Made by a program: the position numbers and the translations under genes
Assembly (NCBI GenBank): GCA_021300575.1
Contig: JAJTDM010000067.1
Span: 1 to 42,377, forward strand
DNA from: Rubrivivax sp.
GTDB lineage: Bacteria > Pseudomonadota > Gammaproteobacteria > Burkholderiales > Burkholderiaceae_C
Length of the DNA: 42,377 bases
Direction of reading: 5' to 3'
The notes under the pieces: generated by a model
Told to the model about the DNA's origin: nothing
Seen by the model: only the letters and a program-made list of their open reading frames with translations
The model's database searches: none
Part shown: piece after piece, positions 1-8,459 of the stretch
Layout of the letters: each line of letters begins with the position of its first letter
Position numbering within the stretch: the first letter of the stretch is position 1

Positions 1-34
1 TACTGAAACTGGATCTGGTGGCTGGACATCAGGA

Positions 35-53
35 CTCTCCTTCGTCAGGAGAG
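35..53. other. Hairpin downstream of the glycosyltransferase gene
   Basis: A perfect 7-bp inverted repeat, CTCTCCT and AGGAGAG, with a 5-base loop. It lies about 170 bases beyond the stop of the minus-strand glycosyltransferase-methyltransferase gene. There is no T-run on either side, so it is at most a weak terminator or processing hairpin. Confidence 0.35.
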
Positions 54-90
54 CTCAGGTTACGGTCTCAGTGGCTCACTGGACGAGCCT

Positions 91-156
91 GCTGAAGCAG
101 GTTTCTAATCAAGAAAAGTGATCAGAGGCGGGCATGCTGAAGCACGTTTCTAATCA
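91..156. repeat. Two-copy 21-bp direct repeat in non-coding DNA
   Basis: Copies at 91-111 and 136-156 differ only at one base (G at 100, C at 145) and start 45 bases apart. Each carries the core GCTGAAGCA followed by GTTTCTAATCA. The first copy is part of a dyad, CCTGCT-GA-AGCAGG. Two copies with one mismatch are not enough for a CRISPR array. I see no coding potential in 1-222. Confidence 0.6.
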
Positions 157-222
157 GGTCAACTGATGGGACATGGCGCGACAGAAAAATATACTGGTTA
201 CGGTCGCCCACTACAACACTCC

Positions 223-2886
223 CTATTCCTCATGGTCCGCTGCTTTCCGCCCCGTAACGCGCATATCGCGCGGCTCTCGCAGTTTGAATTGCGCCGGCTC
301 TTGGCGAATGTCAACCAGCCCTACGGCTTCTAGCAACTCCGACAGACTGTCAGGCGTATAGGCCCAGCGATGGACCATCAAAGGGTCCTGCCAAGACGGG
401 TCGCCGTAGAACACCCACATGGTTCGCTGTCCGTCTTGCGAGGGCCGGCAGCGGGAAACCGGATCCTTCAGGAATTCCTCGCAGGCACTGATGAGATTTG
501 GGCACTCCAGGATCATCCGACCGCCTGGTTTGAGCACTCGCACCCAGCCCCGCAGGATGTCTTCAACCTCCCAGCGCCAAAAGTGCTCAACCACGTGGAC
601 GGCCAGTACCTCGTCGGCATAATCTGCGCCCAAAACTGAGAGGTCACGAAGGTCGCATATCACATCGGGTTGGCTGCCGGACCGCGATGCCGCCACGTCC
701 ACATTGATGTATCCGGGCAAGATCTTGTCGCCGCAACCAAGGTTCAAGCGTGCGGCAGCTCTTGCTTGCAACCTAGCCACCGCGCCATGGTCATCTGGCT
801 CGCTGCTCGTCGACACGCGTGGAGCAAACTGCCCGGTCTCGATGCCAACGGCACGGCGTAGCGATGAAGCTTGGTGCCGCAAGACGGCAGGATGAACAAG
901 CGCCTCTGCGCCTGCAATGATGCGGCGCCCTAGCGCTGCTCCCCTTACAGCCTTTCGAATAGAAACCATCGAGTTACGAAACTCGACACTCTCGATATCA
1001 CCCTGCTTTAGCCAGGTAGGAAATTCGTCACGACGAGGAATGAATGTCGACATCAAGGTTTCGGTCGGCAACTGCCCTTCCCAATGTTCAAGGTTTATGA
1101 GCTCAGCGCACAGCTTGAAAAACTGCTGGGCCGAAGTCCCCGACAACACGCCGCCCCCAGGCACGGGCCGATATAACGCGTGTGTGTCCTCGACTACATA
1201 TAAACCACCAGGCTTGAGCAGGGGAAAGTAGCTCAGGAAAGCACTCACGATATCGCTTGAAAGGTGCGAGCCATCATCAATGATGATATCGAACGAATCG
1301 CAAATATCCATTACCTGCATACGAGTGCGCTTGGTTGTTGCGTCACCGATGACGATCTCTATGCGTGGATCGACGTATTGCAAGTCGGCACACTTGGGAT
1401 CGACATCGCATCCGATGATTTGCGCTGCGTTCGTAAAGTATTGTGCCCAGACCTCAAGGGACCCCCCGTTTTGCACGCCAATTTCGAGCAGGTTCACTGC
1501 CTGATCGCGCAAAGGACTGAACAGGCGCTCGTAGGCATGGAAGTACGCCTCCCACTTGTCCGAAACCTTTCCCGCCTTGCCAATGTGCAAGTCCAGGAGC
1601 GTAGGCGGCATCGGCGGTAACGTGTCAGAGTATTTCGGCTGCAGCCCTAGGCCATGGGTTGTGACGCCTTCAGTAATGGGCGGATTCTTGTCTTCAATCG
1701 TCATTAGGTGAGGTTCTGGTCCGGCAGGCCGCAGATGATCGCCCGCAATTCGCAAAGGCTGGCCAGCCGTTTGATCACCAGCAGTTTTGTTAGCTTGGAC
1801 TGCAACTTGCGCCCATTTCTGGGCCACTGCTTCGCCTGATGCAAGCTCCCGTGCAAGCTGTTTTCCTCCCACAATCTTCCCAAGAGCAGCCTCCGGGTTG
1901 TGGATCATCCATTGCAGCGCCTTCACAGGCTCATCGGTCAAAGAACAATAGGCGTCGAACGGTCGGTAGGACGGCACCGCCGATGCCACCACGTAGCGGC
2001 CAGCATTCAGGGCGTCGGTCAGCCGATTGCTGCTCTTGACCGCAAGCCTGGGGTCGGCAGGGTCGGAGGGCAGGAGCACAGCGTCGGCATCGCGCACGTA
2101 ACTCCATTGGGTTTCTTCATCCCATTGCACCCACTCAGCCAACGCGGCAGGTGCGTTCTTGCGGTTGAACGCGTCTACCCAGGCCTGGATCTTGTGAGAT
2201 GACTCGGTCACCACCCAAAGCAAGAAGGGCTGTTCCTTGGACAAGGCCTCAAGATCGCGCGCCCAATGCTCCATGGCGGGCCAGTTGCTGGGGTGACCAT
2301 ACCAGACCAGCTTGAGTCTGGGCGGGCCGAAAGTGGGGAGGAGGCGGGACAACAACCGTGACACCCCCGACACACGGCGAAAGACCCGTGGCTCACACGC
2401 GGGCGAAGCAATCGGGTCCCCCACCACAACCACGGGGCCACGGGCATGGCGGGCGACGGCACTGGCCATGCTGTTGGAACCGGCCGTACACAAGGTGGCC
2501 AGCGCTGCTGCCGAGCGCCAGTGATGACCGAGCACCGGGTGGTCGAAGTGTTCATCATTGAAGTCAGCGATAACCGCCACCCCCTGCGCCAACGCACGGT
2601 TCGCCTGCGCAAGCACACGCTGGCTCAGCCTGAGAAATTCACTCGAATCCTGGGATATCAACAACTTGCCAAGCACCACGACATCCGGTGGGTTGGCAAT
2701 GTCCCATTGCCAGTCGTGGGCGGAGATGAAGTGCACCTGATGGCCACGCGACCGCAGTTCCCGCGCGGGGATGATGGCCCGATAACGGTTGGTGGCCAGA
2801 TCAGACGTGTAGCCCTTCGCGTCTGAGCCAGCAACGCCTTGCACCACCCAGTGGATCGTGAGTTGACGGCCTGCTTCTGCCTGCAT
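223..2886 (-). CDS. Glycosyltransferase fused to two SAM-dependent methyltransferases
   Basis: This 887-residue protein has three parts. Residues 1 to about 370 look like a GT-B glycosyltransferase, with the C-lobe feature KSSNRLTDALNAGRYVVAS near 284-302. Residues about 430-650 are a class I methyltransferase with LEIG near 467 and DDGSH near 537-541; that motif is typical of MycE-like sugar O-methyltransferases. Residues about 711-887 are a second methyltransferase with NLGCG near 715 and an EHFW segment. It probably transfers and methylates a sugar on a surface polysaccharide or glycoprotein; the acceptor is unknown. I chose the ATG at 2886, preceded by GAGAG; a TTG at 2898 would overlap the upstream stop. 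There is no signal peptide, so it is likely cytosolic. The domain calls are firm, the pathway is inference. Confidence 0.85.
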   Translation of the reverse strand: MQAEAGRQLTIHWVVQGVAGSDAKGYTSDLATNRYRAIIPARELRSRGHQVHFISAHDWQWDIANPPDVVVLGKLLISQDSSEFLRLSQRVLAQANRALAQGVAVIADFNDEHFDHPVLGHHWRSAAALATLCTAGSNSMASAVARHARGPVVVVGDPIASPACEPRVFRRVSGVSRLLSRLLPTFGPPRLKLVWYGHPSNWPAMEHWARDLEALSKEQPFLLWVVTESSHKIQAWVDAFNRKNAPAALAEWVQWDEETQWSYVRDADAVLLPSDPADPRLAVKSSNRLTDALNAGRYVVASAVPSYRPFDAYCSLTDEPVKALQWMIHNPEAALGKIVGGKQLARELASGEAVAQKWAQVAVQANKTAGDQTAGQPLRIAGDHLRPAGPEPHLMTIEDKNPPITEGVTTHGLGLQPKYSDTLPPMPPTLLDLHIGKAGKVSDKWEAYFHAYERLFSPLRDQAVNLLEIGVQNGGSLEVWAQYFTNAAQIIGCDVDPKCADLQYVDPRIEIVIGDATTKRTRMQVMDICDSFDIIIDDGSHLSSDIVSAFLSYFPLLKPGGLYVVEDTHALYRPVPGGGVLSGTSAQQFFKLCAELINLEHWEGQLPTETLMSTFIPRRDEFPTWLKQGDIESVEFRNSMVSIRKAVRGAALGRRIIAGAEALVHPAVLRHQASSLRRAVGIETGQFAPRVSTSSEPDDHGAVARLQARAAARLNLGCGDKILPGYINVDVAASRSGSQPDVICDLRDLSVLGADYADEVLAVHVVEHFWRWEVEDILRGWVRVLKPGGRMILECPNLISACEEFLKDPVSRCRPSQDGQRTMWVFYGDPSWQDPLMVHRWAYTPDSLSELLEAVGLVDIRQEPAQFKLREPRDMRVTGRKAADHEE

Positions 2887-2894
2887 CGCAACTC

Positions 2895-3575
2895 TCAACC
2901 GTGGCGCTGATCAGCCCGAAGAAGTGCCACACGCTGCGCATGCCACTCATCGGCATGCTCGCATGCTTGGTACTCTTTGAAATAGGGCCCACCCACCGTG
3001 TAGTGCACGTTCTTCGCGCCCGGGTCGAGGGCGTCGTGGCCGACCAAATGGTTCCAGGTCTTGGGCAACTCGCCGATGGCGTCATCGCTCCCCACCCACT
3101 TGAACTGGTGCAGTTCCAGGCCGCTGGCGGTGTTGACGTAGCCAGGGCTCAGAGATTGGCAGCGGGCGTTATTGAACAGCATGACGCTGCTCCAGTTCTT
3201 CTTGCCGTAGGCTGTTTGTGGCGCACCCAGGAATTTGACGGTCTCCTGCGGCTTGTGGTCGTGCTTGACGCACATGACAGCGTAACGCTCATCGCGCATA
3301 TCCCACAGTTCGGCGATATCTGCCCTCACCAGCATGTCGCAGTCCATGAACAGGCTCCACCCCTCAAAGCCGCTGAGGTGCGGCACCAGGAAGCGGGTGA
3401 AGCTGAAATCGGTGCTTTGCAGCGGGTCACGTTCGCGCCAGAAACATTCGCGCAGGTGCTCCAGCGCCAAGGGGACGAAGGACACCGGGCGCGAGCTTCG
3501 GGCCAGGATGCTGTGACACAGGACATGCCAGGCGACCGTTTCTCGGGGATCAAAGCCGATGAAGATGCGGATCAT
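2895..3575 (-). CDS. GT8-like glycosyltransferase
   Basis: This 226-residue protein begins MIRIFIGFDPRE and has the acidic DCD metal/nucleotide-sugar motif inside LFMDCDMLVRA near residue 79, as in GT-A glycosyltransferases. It resembles small GT8-like enzymes that use nucleotide sugars. It has no membrane segment. Its stop lies directly before the start region of the glycosyltransferase-methyltransferase, so the two are very likely cotranscribed and act on the same glycan. Donor and acceptor cannot be read from the sequence. Confidence 0.8.
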   Translation of the reverse strand: MIRIFIGFDPRETVAWHVLCHSILARSSRPVSFVPLALEHLRECFWRERDPLQSTDFSFTRFLVPHLSGFEGWSLFMDCDMLVRADIAELWDMRDERYAVMCVKHDHKPQETVKFLGAPQTAYGKKNWSSVMLFNNARCQSLSPGYVNTASGLELHQFKWVGSDDAIGELPKTWNHLVGHDALDPGAKNVHYTVGGPYFKEYQACEHADEWHAQRVALLRADQRHG

Positions 3576-3638
3576 CTGGATGCTGCCGGCGCGGCGATTT
3601 GGAATGGGGGTCTGAGCGACGGGGCCGCGTACGACGGA

Positions 3639-4142
3639 TCACCGCCCAGGTTGGGCGGGCGCGGGAAACTCCTGGAACATCTGCCGATAGTAGGGCGCCG
3701 TGAAGACAGCGGCCACCACCGCCGCGTCCAACAGGCTGCAACTCGCCAGGAAGAGATCGGGCCACAGCGCAAAGCTTTGCCACCGCCCGAGCAGGGGCAG
3801 CAGCGCCAGCGCGTTGAGCAGGGCCACGCCCAGCAAAAGTTTGGGGGCATGCCGCCATACCCATCGCGCCCAGCGCCCGCCAGTGGGCATGCGGCAAAAC
3901 GCTGCGGCAGCCACCAGCAAAGCCAGCGTCTGGCCGGCCAGCGCCAGCCACGGCACGGAAGCACCCGCCACCAGCGCAGCAGACTGCCCGCCATCCCTTC
4001 GGGAAGACAGTCCGACCAGCAAGAGCAGCACCCACTGGCGCGACAGGATCAACAGCCCAACCCAGAACACTGCGGGGACAGCCAGTACCCCATGCCGGTC
4101 GACGTGAAAGGCCAGTTCCTGGGGCGTTCGCGGAAGCGGCAT
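3639..4142 (-). CDS. DUF2919 family inner-membrane protein
   Basis: A 167-residue, strongly hydrophobic protein with about four membrane segments. Its N-terminal region, with HVDRHGVLAVP, then FWVGLLILSRQWVLLLLV, resembles the DUF2919 family (E. coli YfeZ type), whose function is unknown. I chose the ATG at 4142, which leaves 14 bases after the phosphodiesterase stop; an ATG at 4193 would overlap that gene by 37 bases and add 17 hydrophilic residues. There is no clear Shine-Dalgarno for either start. It sits between the phosphodiesterase and the glycosyltransferases. Confidence 0.7.
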   Translation of the reverse strand: MPLPRTPQELAFHVDRHGVLAVPAVFWVGLLILSRQWVLLLLVGLSSRRDGGQSAALVAGASVPWLALAGQTLALLVAAAAFCRMPTGGRWARWVWRHAPKLLLGVALLNALALLPLLGRWQSFALWPDLFLASCSLLDAAVVAAVFTAPYYRQMFQEFPAPAQPGR

Positions 4143-4156
4143 GGGTGAGCTATGCG

Positions 4157-4999
4157 CTACACGCTTTGGGCTTGTGGCTTGATCGTCAAGCACTCCCCCG
4201 CCACCAGCGCCCGGATGCGATGCTGGCTGTCATGCGCGCCGATCTCGCGCATCACGGCGTCCAGCTCGCCGGGCTTGATGTGGGTGATGAGGACCTCGGC
4301 GCCTTCCCCTTCCGGGAGTGACTTCAGTTCGGTCTCCAGCATAGACGGGCACAGGTGCTGGCTGATCTGGGCCAGGGCCTGTTCGTCGTCGCCGAAGGCG
4401 GTTTCGATCACCAGGGTGTGCACCTTCATCTGCGCCAGGCGCTGCCAGAGCGCCGGGTTGGGGCCAGTGTCGCCGGTGTAGACCCAGGCGGGCTGGCCCG
4501 CACCGGCGCTGACGGCGTAGCCCACCGCCGGCACGGTGTGGACGGCAGGCAGCACCTCGATGTGGCGCCCGGCCACCTCCAGGCACTGGCCCAGCTTCAC
4601 CTCCACGAAGGCCAGGGCGGGCTGCGCGGCACTGGGGATGACGGTGAAATCCGGCCAAATCACGCCGTTGAAGATGTGCTCGCGCAGCGCCTTCAAGGTC
4701 TCGCGCAGGGCATACACCCGCACGGGCGGGCGCCGCGCAGCCATGCGCAGGCGCAGGCCGGTGTCTGCCAGCAGCCCCACCGCCAGCACGTGGTCCAGGT
4801 GGCTGTGGGTGAGAAAGACATGGTCGATGCGGGCGATGTCTTCGTGGGGCAGATCCCCCACGCCTGTGCCGGCGTCGAACAGCACCGTGTCGTCCACCAG
4901 GAACGAACTGGTACGGCAGCCCTCGGCGATCGAGCCCGAGCAGCCCAGCACCCGCACCGTCAGGTCTGCGGTGTGGGCCGAAGTTCCAGACACCGCCAT
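4157..4999 (-). CDS. MBL-fold 3',5'-cyclic-nucleotide phosphodiesterase, class II type
   Basis: A 280-residue metallo-beta-lactamase-fold hydrolase with the metal motif THSHLDH near residue 84 and a later metal ligand region TGDTGPN. The start, VRVLGCSGSIAEGCRTSSFLVDD, and overall layout match class-II cyclic nucleotide phosphodiesterases (yeast Pde1, Vibrio CpdP type), which hydrolyse cAMP to AMP. Many family members have not been assayed, so the substrate is inferred. It lies 21 bases downstream of the FHA gene, which suggests a shared signalling operon. Confidence 0.8.
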   Translation of the reverse strand: MAVSGTSAHTADLTVRVLGCSGSIAEGCRTSSFLVDDTVLFDAGTGVGDLPHEDIARIDHVFLTHSHLDHVLAVGLLADTGLRLRMAARRPPVRVYALRETLKALREHIFNGVIWPDFTVIPSAAQPALAFVEVKLGQCLEVAGRHIEVLPAVHTVPAVGYAVSAGAGQPAWVYTGDTGPNPALWQRLAQMKVHTLVIETAFGDDEQALAQISQHLCPSMLETELKSLPEGEGAEVLITHIKPGELDAVMREIGAHDSQHRIRALVAGECLTIKPQAQSV

Positions 5000-5020
5000 G
5001 ACGCCGCCCCGCCTGGCCGA

Positions 5021-5674
5021 TCAGGTGTTGCTGAACTGCATGCGGGTGCCCGCCAGTTCGATGACATCACCGTTGCGCAGGGACAGGCCGTCACCCGCCA
5101 CGGGCGCGCCATTGACGGTCGGCCGCTGCGCGCCCTCCACATGGGTGAGCACGAAGCTGCCGCCTCGCTTATCGATGGCCGCCACCTGCACGCCCGGTGT
5201 GCCTAGCGTGGTACGGTCCTTGGTCAGTTGCACTTCGCGGCCCGCAGCGGCGCCGTTGAGCACGCGGATGCTGGCGTGCGTCTGCAGCGGAGTGGGGGCG
5301 CTGAACAGCCCCAGGTCAGAGCCGGGCACGGTGACGAAGCCGGCCCAGTCCTTCTCTTCCTCGTCTTCCTGGGGCGCAGGGGCTTGGCCCTCGCCCAGGA
5401 ACTTGATCTTGTACTTGCCCACCTCGATGACATCGTCATGCGCCAGGCGGTGCCGCTTGATGGCCGCGCCATTGACGTAGGTGCCGTTGGTGCTCTTCAA
5501 GTCCTCGATGTAGACCTCGGATCCCAGCAGATGGAACAGGGCGTGCTCACCGCTGACCGCCAGGTTGTCGATCACGAGGTCGTTGTAGGGCCGGCGGCCC
5601 AGGGTCGTCTTTTCCTTGGAGAGCGTGGCCTCCCGCACCACCACGCCATCCAGCGAAATCACCAGTTTGTTCAT
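5021..5674 (-). CDS. FHA domain protein, probably with two FHA domains
   Basis: A 217-residue soluble protein. Residues about 24-75 form a canonical FHA domain: LGRRPYNDLVI, then SGEHALF and KSTNGTYVNG, the phosphothreonine-binding loops. After an acidic linker (QEDEEEKDWAG) a second, weaker FHA-like fold spans about 130-215, ending VNGAPV...LRNGDVIELAG. It lacks the conserved S-x-x-H motif, so it may not bind phosphothreonine. FHA proteins recognise targets of Ser/Thr kinases. The adjacent PP2C phosphatase supports a phosphorylation switch, but no kinase gene is present in this window. Confidence 0.9.
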   Translation of the reverse strand: MNKLVISLDGVVVREATLSKEKTTLGRRPYNDLVIDNLAVSGEHALFHLLGSEVYIEDLKSTNGTYVNGAAIKRHRLAHDDVIEVGKYKIKFLGEGQAPAPQEDEEEKDWAGFVTVPGSDLGLFSAPTPLQTHASIRVLNGAAAGREVQLTKDRTTLGTPGVQVAAIDKRGGSFVLTHVEGAQRPTVNGAPVAGDGLSLRNGDVIELAGTRMQFSNT

Positions 5675-5679
5675 TCAGC

Positions 5680-6468
5680 CTACCTCTTGCCGTGCGCAGC
5701 AGCCTCGCCTCCAGCGCGCACCAGCACCACGGAAATGTTATCCCTTCCACCCGCTGCATTGGCTGCGCCCACCAGCGCCTGGCAGGCATCCTGCAGCGAG
5801 GCGTGAGTGTGGCACAGCAGATCGCAGATGCCTTCGTCGTCGACCATGTCGGTCAGGCCGTCAGAGCACAGCAGCAATACGTCGTCCTGTAGCAGGCTGT
5901 GGTCACGTGCCTCCAGCGTCACCTCGGCTTCCACGCCCAGGGCGCGGGTGACCAGGTTGCGGTTGGTGGAGCGGGCGGCCTGCGCGGGGGTGATGAGGCC
6001 GGCGTCCAGTTGCTCCTGCAGCAGGGAATGGTCCCGCGTGAGGCGCTGCAACTGCCCGCCGCGCAGGCGGTAGACCCGGGAATCGCCCACATGGCCCACC
6101 ACCAGGTGGCCGCCGGCCACGGCCACCATCACCAGGGTGGTGCCCATGCCGCTGTAATGCGGGTTGCCGTTGGAGGCGTCGAATATGGCGCGGTTGGCGT
6201 GCCCCACGCAGCGGCCCATGGCCTGGGCGAGTTCGCGCGCGGTGTGCGCGGTGTGGGCGCCCAACCACTGCACCAGAGACGAACACACGAGGGAGGTGGC
6301 CATGCCTGAGGCCACCTCGCCGGCGTTGTAGCCGCCCATGCCGTCAGCCAGCACGGCGACCTGCGCGCCAGCGTCCAGGGCGACCGAATCCTCGTTGTTG
6401 GTCCGCGCGCGGCCCACGTCCAGGGCACTGGCGAATTCCAGGGTCATGGCAGGGCCGCAAGCGTCCAA
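5680..6468 (-). CDS. PP2C-family Ser/Thr protein phosphatase
   Basis: A 262-residue soluble phosphatase of the bacterial Stp1 type. All metal-binding motifs are present: RTNNEDS near residue 19, ADGMGGYNAG near 41, GHVGDSRVYR, CSDGLTDMV and the final DNISVVLV. It should dephosphorylate phosphoserine and phosphothreonine using Mn or Mg. It is the first gene of the minus-strand run and ends 5 bases before the FHA start, a common pairing in which the FHA protein binds phosphothreonine and this enzyme removes it. Confidence 0.93.
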   Translation of the reverse strand: MDACGPAMTLEFASALDVGRARTNNEDSVALDAGAQVAVLADGMGGYNAGEVASGMATSLVCSSLVQWLGAHTAHTARELAQAMGRCVGHANRAIFDASNGNPHYSGMGTTLVMVAVAGGHLVVGHVGDSRVYRLRGGQLQRLTRDHSLLQEQLDAGLITPAQAARSTNRNLVTRALGVEAEVTLEARDHSLLQDDVLLLCSDGLTDMVDDEGICDLLCHTHASLQDACQALVGAANAAGGRDNISVVLVRAGGEAAAHGKR

Positions 6469-6593
6469 GGGCTGCTAGGTAGCGGAAGTGTCACGCGGCC
6501 GGATTGTGCCGCTGTTTCAGCAGGCTGCAGCGCGCCCTGCGGGCTGTAGCCGTGAGATATGACCGGGAGACGCCACCGCGGCCGCGCGGGGCT

Positions 6594-7340
6594 TCAGGCC
6601 GGCGAGCGCGGGGGCACCCGGCGCGCCAGCATCTTGCCGATGGCCAACACGAGCAGGGCCCCTGCAATGCCCGCGGCATAACGCACCGCCGCCATGACTT
6701 CAGGCCTGGCGTTCGCGGCGCCGGCCTCGGGGGCTTCCAGCGGCATCCACCCCAGGACGGCCGGGTCGGTCACCGACATGGTGCCGGCAATCCAGCCCAA
6801 CAGCATGCCCCCGACCGTGATGACCATCGGGAAGCGGTCCATCAGCTTGATGACGAGCTGGCTGCCCCACACGATGATGGGGATGCTGACCACCAGGCCG
6901 AAGATCACCAGCGGCATGGTGTGGTCGCCGCCGGCGGACTCGGCCGCGCCGGCGATGGCGATGACGTTGTCCACGCTCATCACCAGGTCGGCCACGATCA
7001 CGGTCTTCACCGCCGCCCAGAGCTTGTCGCTGGCGGCAATGTCGCCATGGCCTTCGCCGTCCTCGGGCAGCAGCAGCTTGACGCCGATCCACACCAGCAG
7101 CACGGCACCCACCAGTTTGAGGAACGGAATGGCCAGCAGTTGCAACGCGAAGAAGATCAGGATCACGCGCAGCAAGATGGCCCCGGCCGTGCCCCACATG
7201 ATGCCTTGCGCCCGTTGCTTGGGGGGCAGCTTGCGGCAGGCCAGCGCGATGACCACCGCGTTGTCACCGCCCAGCAGGATGTCGATCATGATGATCTGGC
7301 CCACGGCAATCCAGAATTCGGGGGTCATGAACATATCCAT
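6594..7340 (-). CDS. TerC family integral membrane protein
   Basis: A 248-residue protein with about seven membrane helices and the two TerC signatures DILLGGDNAVVIALA near residue 17 and DLVMSVDNVIAIAGA near 130. TerC/Alx proteins are linked to tellurite resistance and to metal (Mn) export. The start at 7340 is preceded by GGAG six bases upstream; the open frame continues farther upstream but that part looks like non-coding translation. It is separated from sucD by a strong terminator, so it is probably transcribed from its own promoter. Confidence 0.9.
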   Translation of the reverse strand: MDMFMTPEFWIAVGQIIMIDILLGGDNAVVIALACRKLPPKQRAQGIMWGTAGAILLRVILIFFALQLLAIPFLKLVGAVLLVWIGVKLLLPEDGEGHGDIAASDKLWAAVKTVIVADLVMSVDNVIAIAGAAESAGGDHTMPLVIFGLVVSIPIIVWGSQLVIKLMDRFPMVITVGGMLLGWIAGTMSVTDPAVLGWMPLEAPEAGAANARPEVMAAVRYAAGIAGALLVLAIGKMLARRVPPRSPA

Positions 7341-7465
7341 AGCGGGCTCCAGGTTTTTGGCGGGCGGCAGTGTAAGGGCCGGGTATGAAAGCCCCTCTCG
7401 TCCTCGGGGCATCTGGGCGCCGTGAAGCATGGCCCTGGGAACCAGCTTCGCAGCATCCAGCGCCC

Positions 7466-7497
7466 CAAAACGTGAGCCGCCCCGTGTGGGGCGGCTC
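7466..7497 (-). terminator. Intrinsic terminator after sucCD
   Basis: A perfect 10-bp stem (7474-7483 with 7488-7497) and a 4-base loop. Read on the minus strand it is followed by CGTTTT. It lies 49 bases after the sucD stop, as expected for the end of the sucC-sucD transcript. Confidence 0.85.
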
Positions 7498-7545
7498 TCA
7501 GGCACCGGGCGGGCTACCCGGGGTCCGGCCCTCAGCCAGCCGTGA

Positions 7546-8439
7546 TCAGAGCATGGCCTTGAGCAGCTTGGCCATTTCCGACGGGTTGCGCGTGACCTTG
7601 AAGCCGCACTCTTCCATGATGGCCAACTTGGCGTCAGCGGTGTCGGCACCGCCGGAGATCAACGCGCCGGCGTGGCCCATGCGCTTGCCGGGAGGTGCGG
7701 TGACGCCGGCGATGAAGCCGACCACCGGCTTGTTCATGTTCGCCTTGCACCAGCGCGCAGCCTCGGCTTCGTCAGGCCCGCCGATCTCACCGATCATGAT
7801 GACGGCATCCGTCTCGGGGTCGTCGTTGAACATGCGCATCACGTCGATGTGCTTCAAGCCGTTGATCGGGTCGCCCCCGATGCCCACGGCACTGGACTGG
7901 CCCAGGCCGATCTCGGTGAGCTGCGCCACGGCCTCATAGGTCAGCGTGCCCGAGCGGCTGACCACGCCGATGCGCCCCTTGCGGTGGATGTGGCCGGGCA
8001 TGATGCCGATCTTGATTTCCTCGGGCGTGATGGTGCCCGGGCAGTTGGGGCCCAGCAGCAGCGTGCGCTTGCCGCCGGCGGCTTCCTTGGCCAACATCCT
8101 GTTGCGCACTTCCAGCATGTCCTTGATGGGAATGCCTTCGGTGATGCACACCGCCAGGTCCAGGTCGGCTTCCACCGCCTCCCAGATGGCCGCGGCGGCC
8201 CCCGCGGGCGGCACGTAGATCACGCTGACGGTGGCGCCGGTGGCGGCGGCGGCTTCCTTGACGCTGGCGTAGATGGGGATGCCCTCGAAGTCCTCACCTG
8301 CCTTCTTGGGGTTGACGCCAGCGACGAAGCAGTTGCGGCCGTTGGCGTAGTCCCGGCACATGCGGGTGTGGAACTGCCCGGTCTTGCCGGTGATGCCCTG
8401 GGTGATGACCCGTGTGTCCTTGTTGATCAGGATGCTCAT
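7546..8439 (-). CDS. sucD: Succinyl-CoA synthetase alpha subunit
   Basis: A 297-residue subunit of the TCA-cycle enzyme that converts succinyl-CoA to succinate with formation of a nucleoside triphosphate. The N-terminal CoA-binding Rossmann part ([14 protein letters not shown]) and the phosphohistidine loop [14 protein letters not shown] are intact. Length is normal. It starts 20 bases after the sucC stop, so the pair is one operon giving equal amounts of both subunits. Confidence 0.98.
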   Translation of the reverse strand: MSILINKDTRVITQGITGKTGQFHTRMCRDYANGRNCFVAGVNPKKAGEDFEGIPIYASVKEAAAATGATVSVIYVPPAGAAAAIWEAVEADLDLAVCITEGIPIKDMLEVRNRMLAKEAAGGKRTLLLGPNCPGTITPEEIKIGIMPGHIHRKGRIGVVSRSGTLTYEAVAQLTEIGLGQSSAVGIGGDPINGLKHIDVMRMFNDDPETDAVIMIGEIGGPDEAEAARWCKANMNKPVVGFIAGVTAPPGKRMGHAGALISGGADTADAKLAIMEECGFKVTRNPSEMAKLLKAML

Positions 8440-8459
8440 GCTGGTGTTCCCTCGGACGC

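Noticed and set aside
91..156. Possible CRISPR array
   Set aside because: Only two copies, one mismatch, no further repeats and no cas gene nearby.
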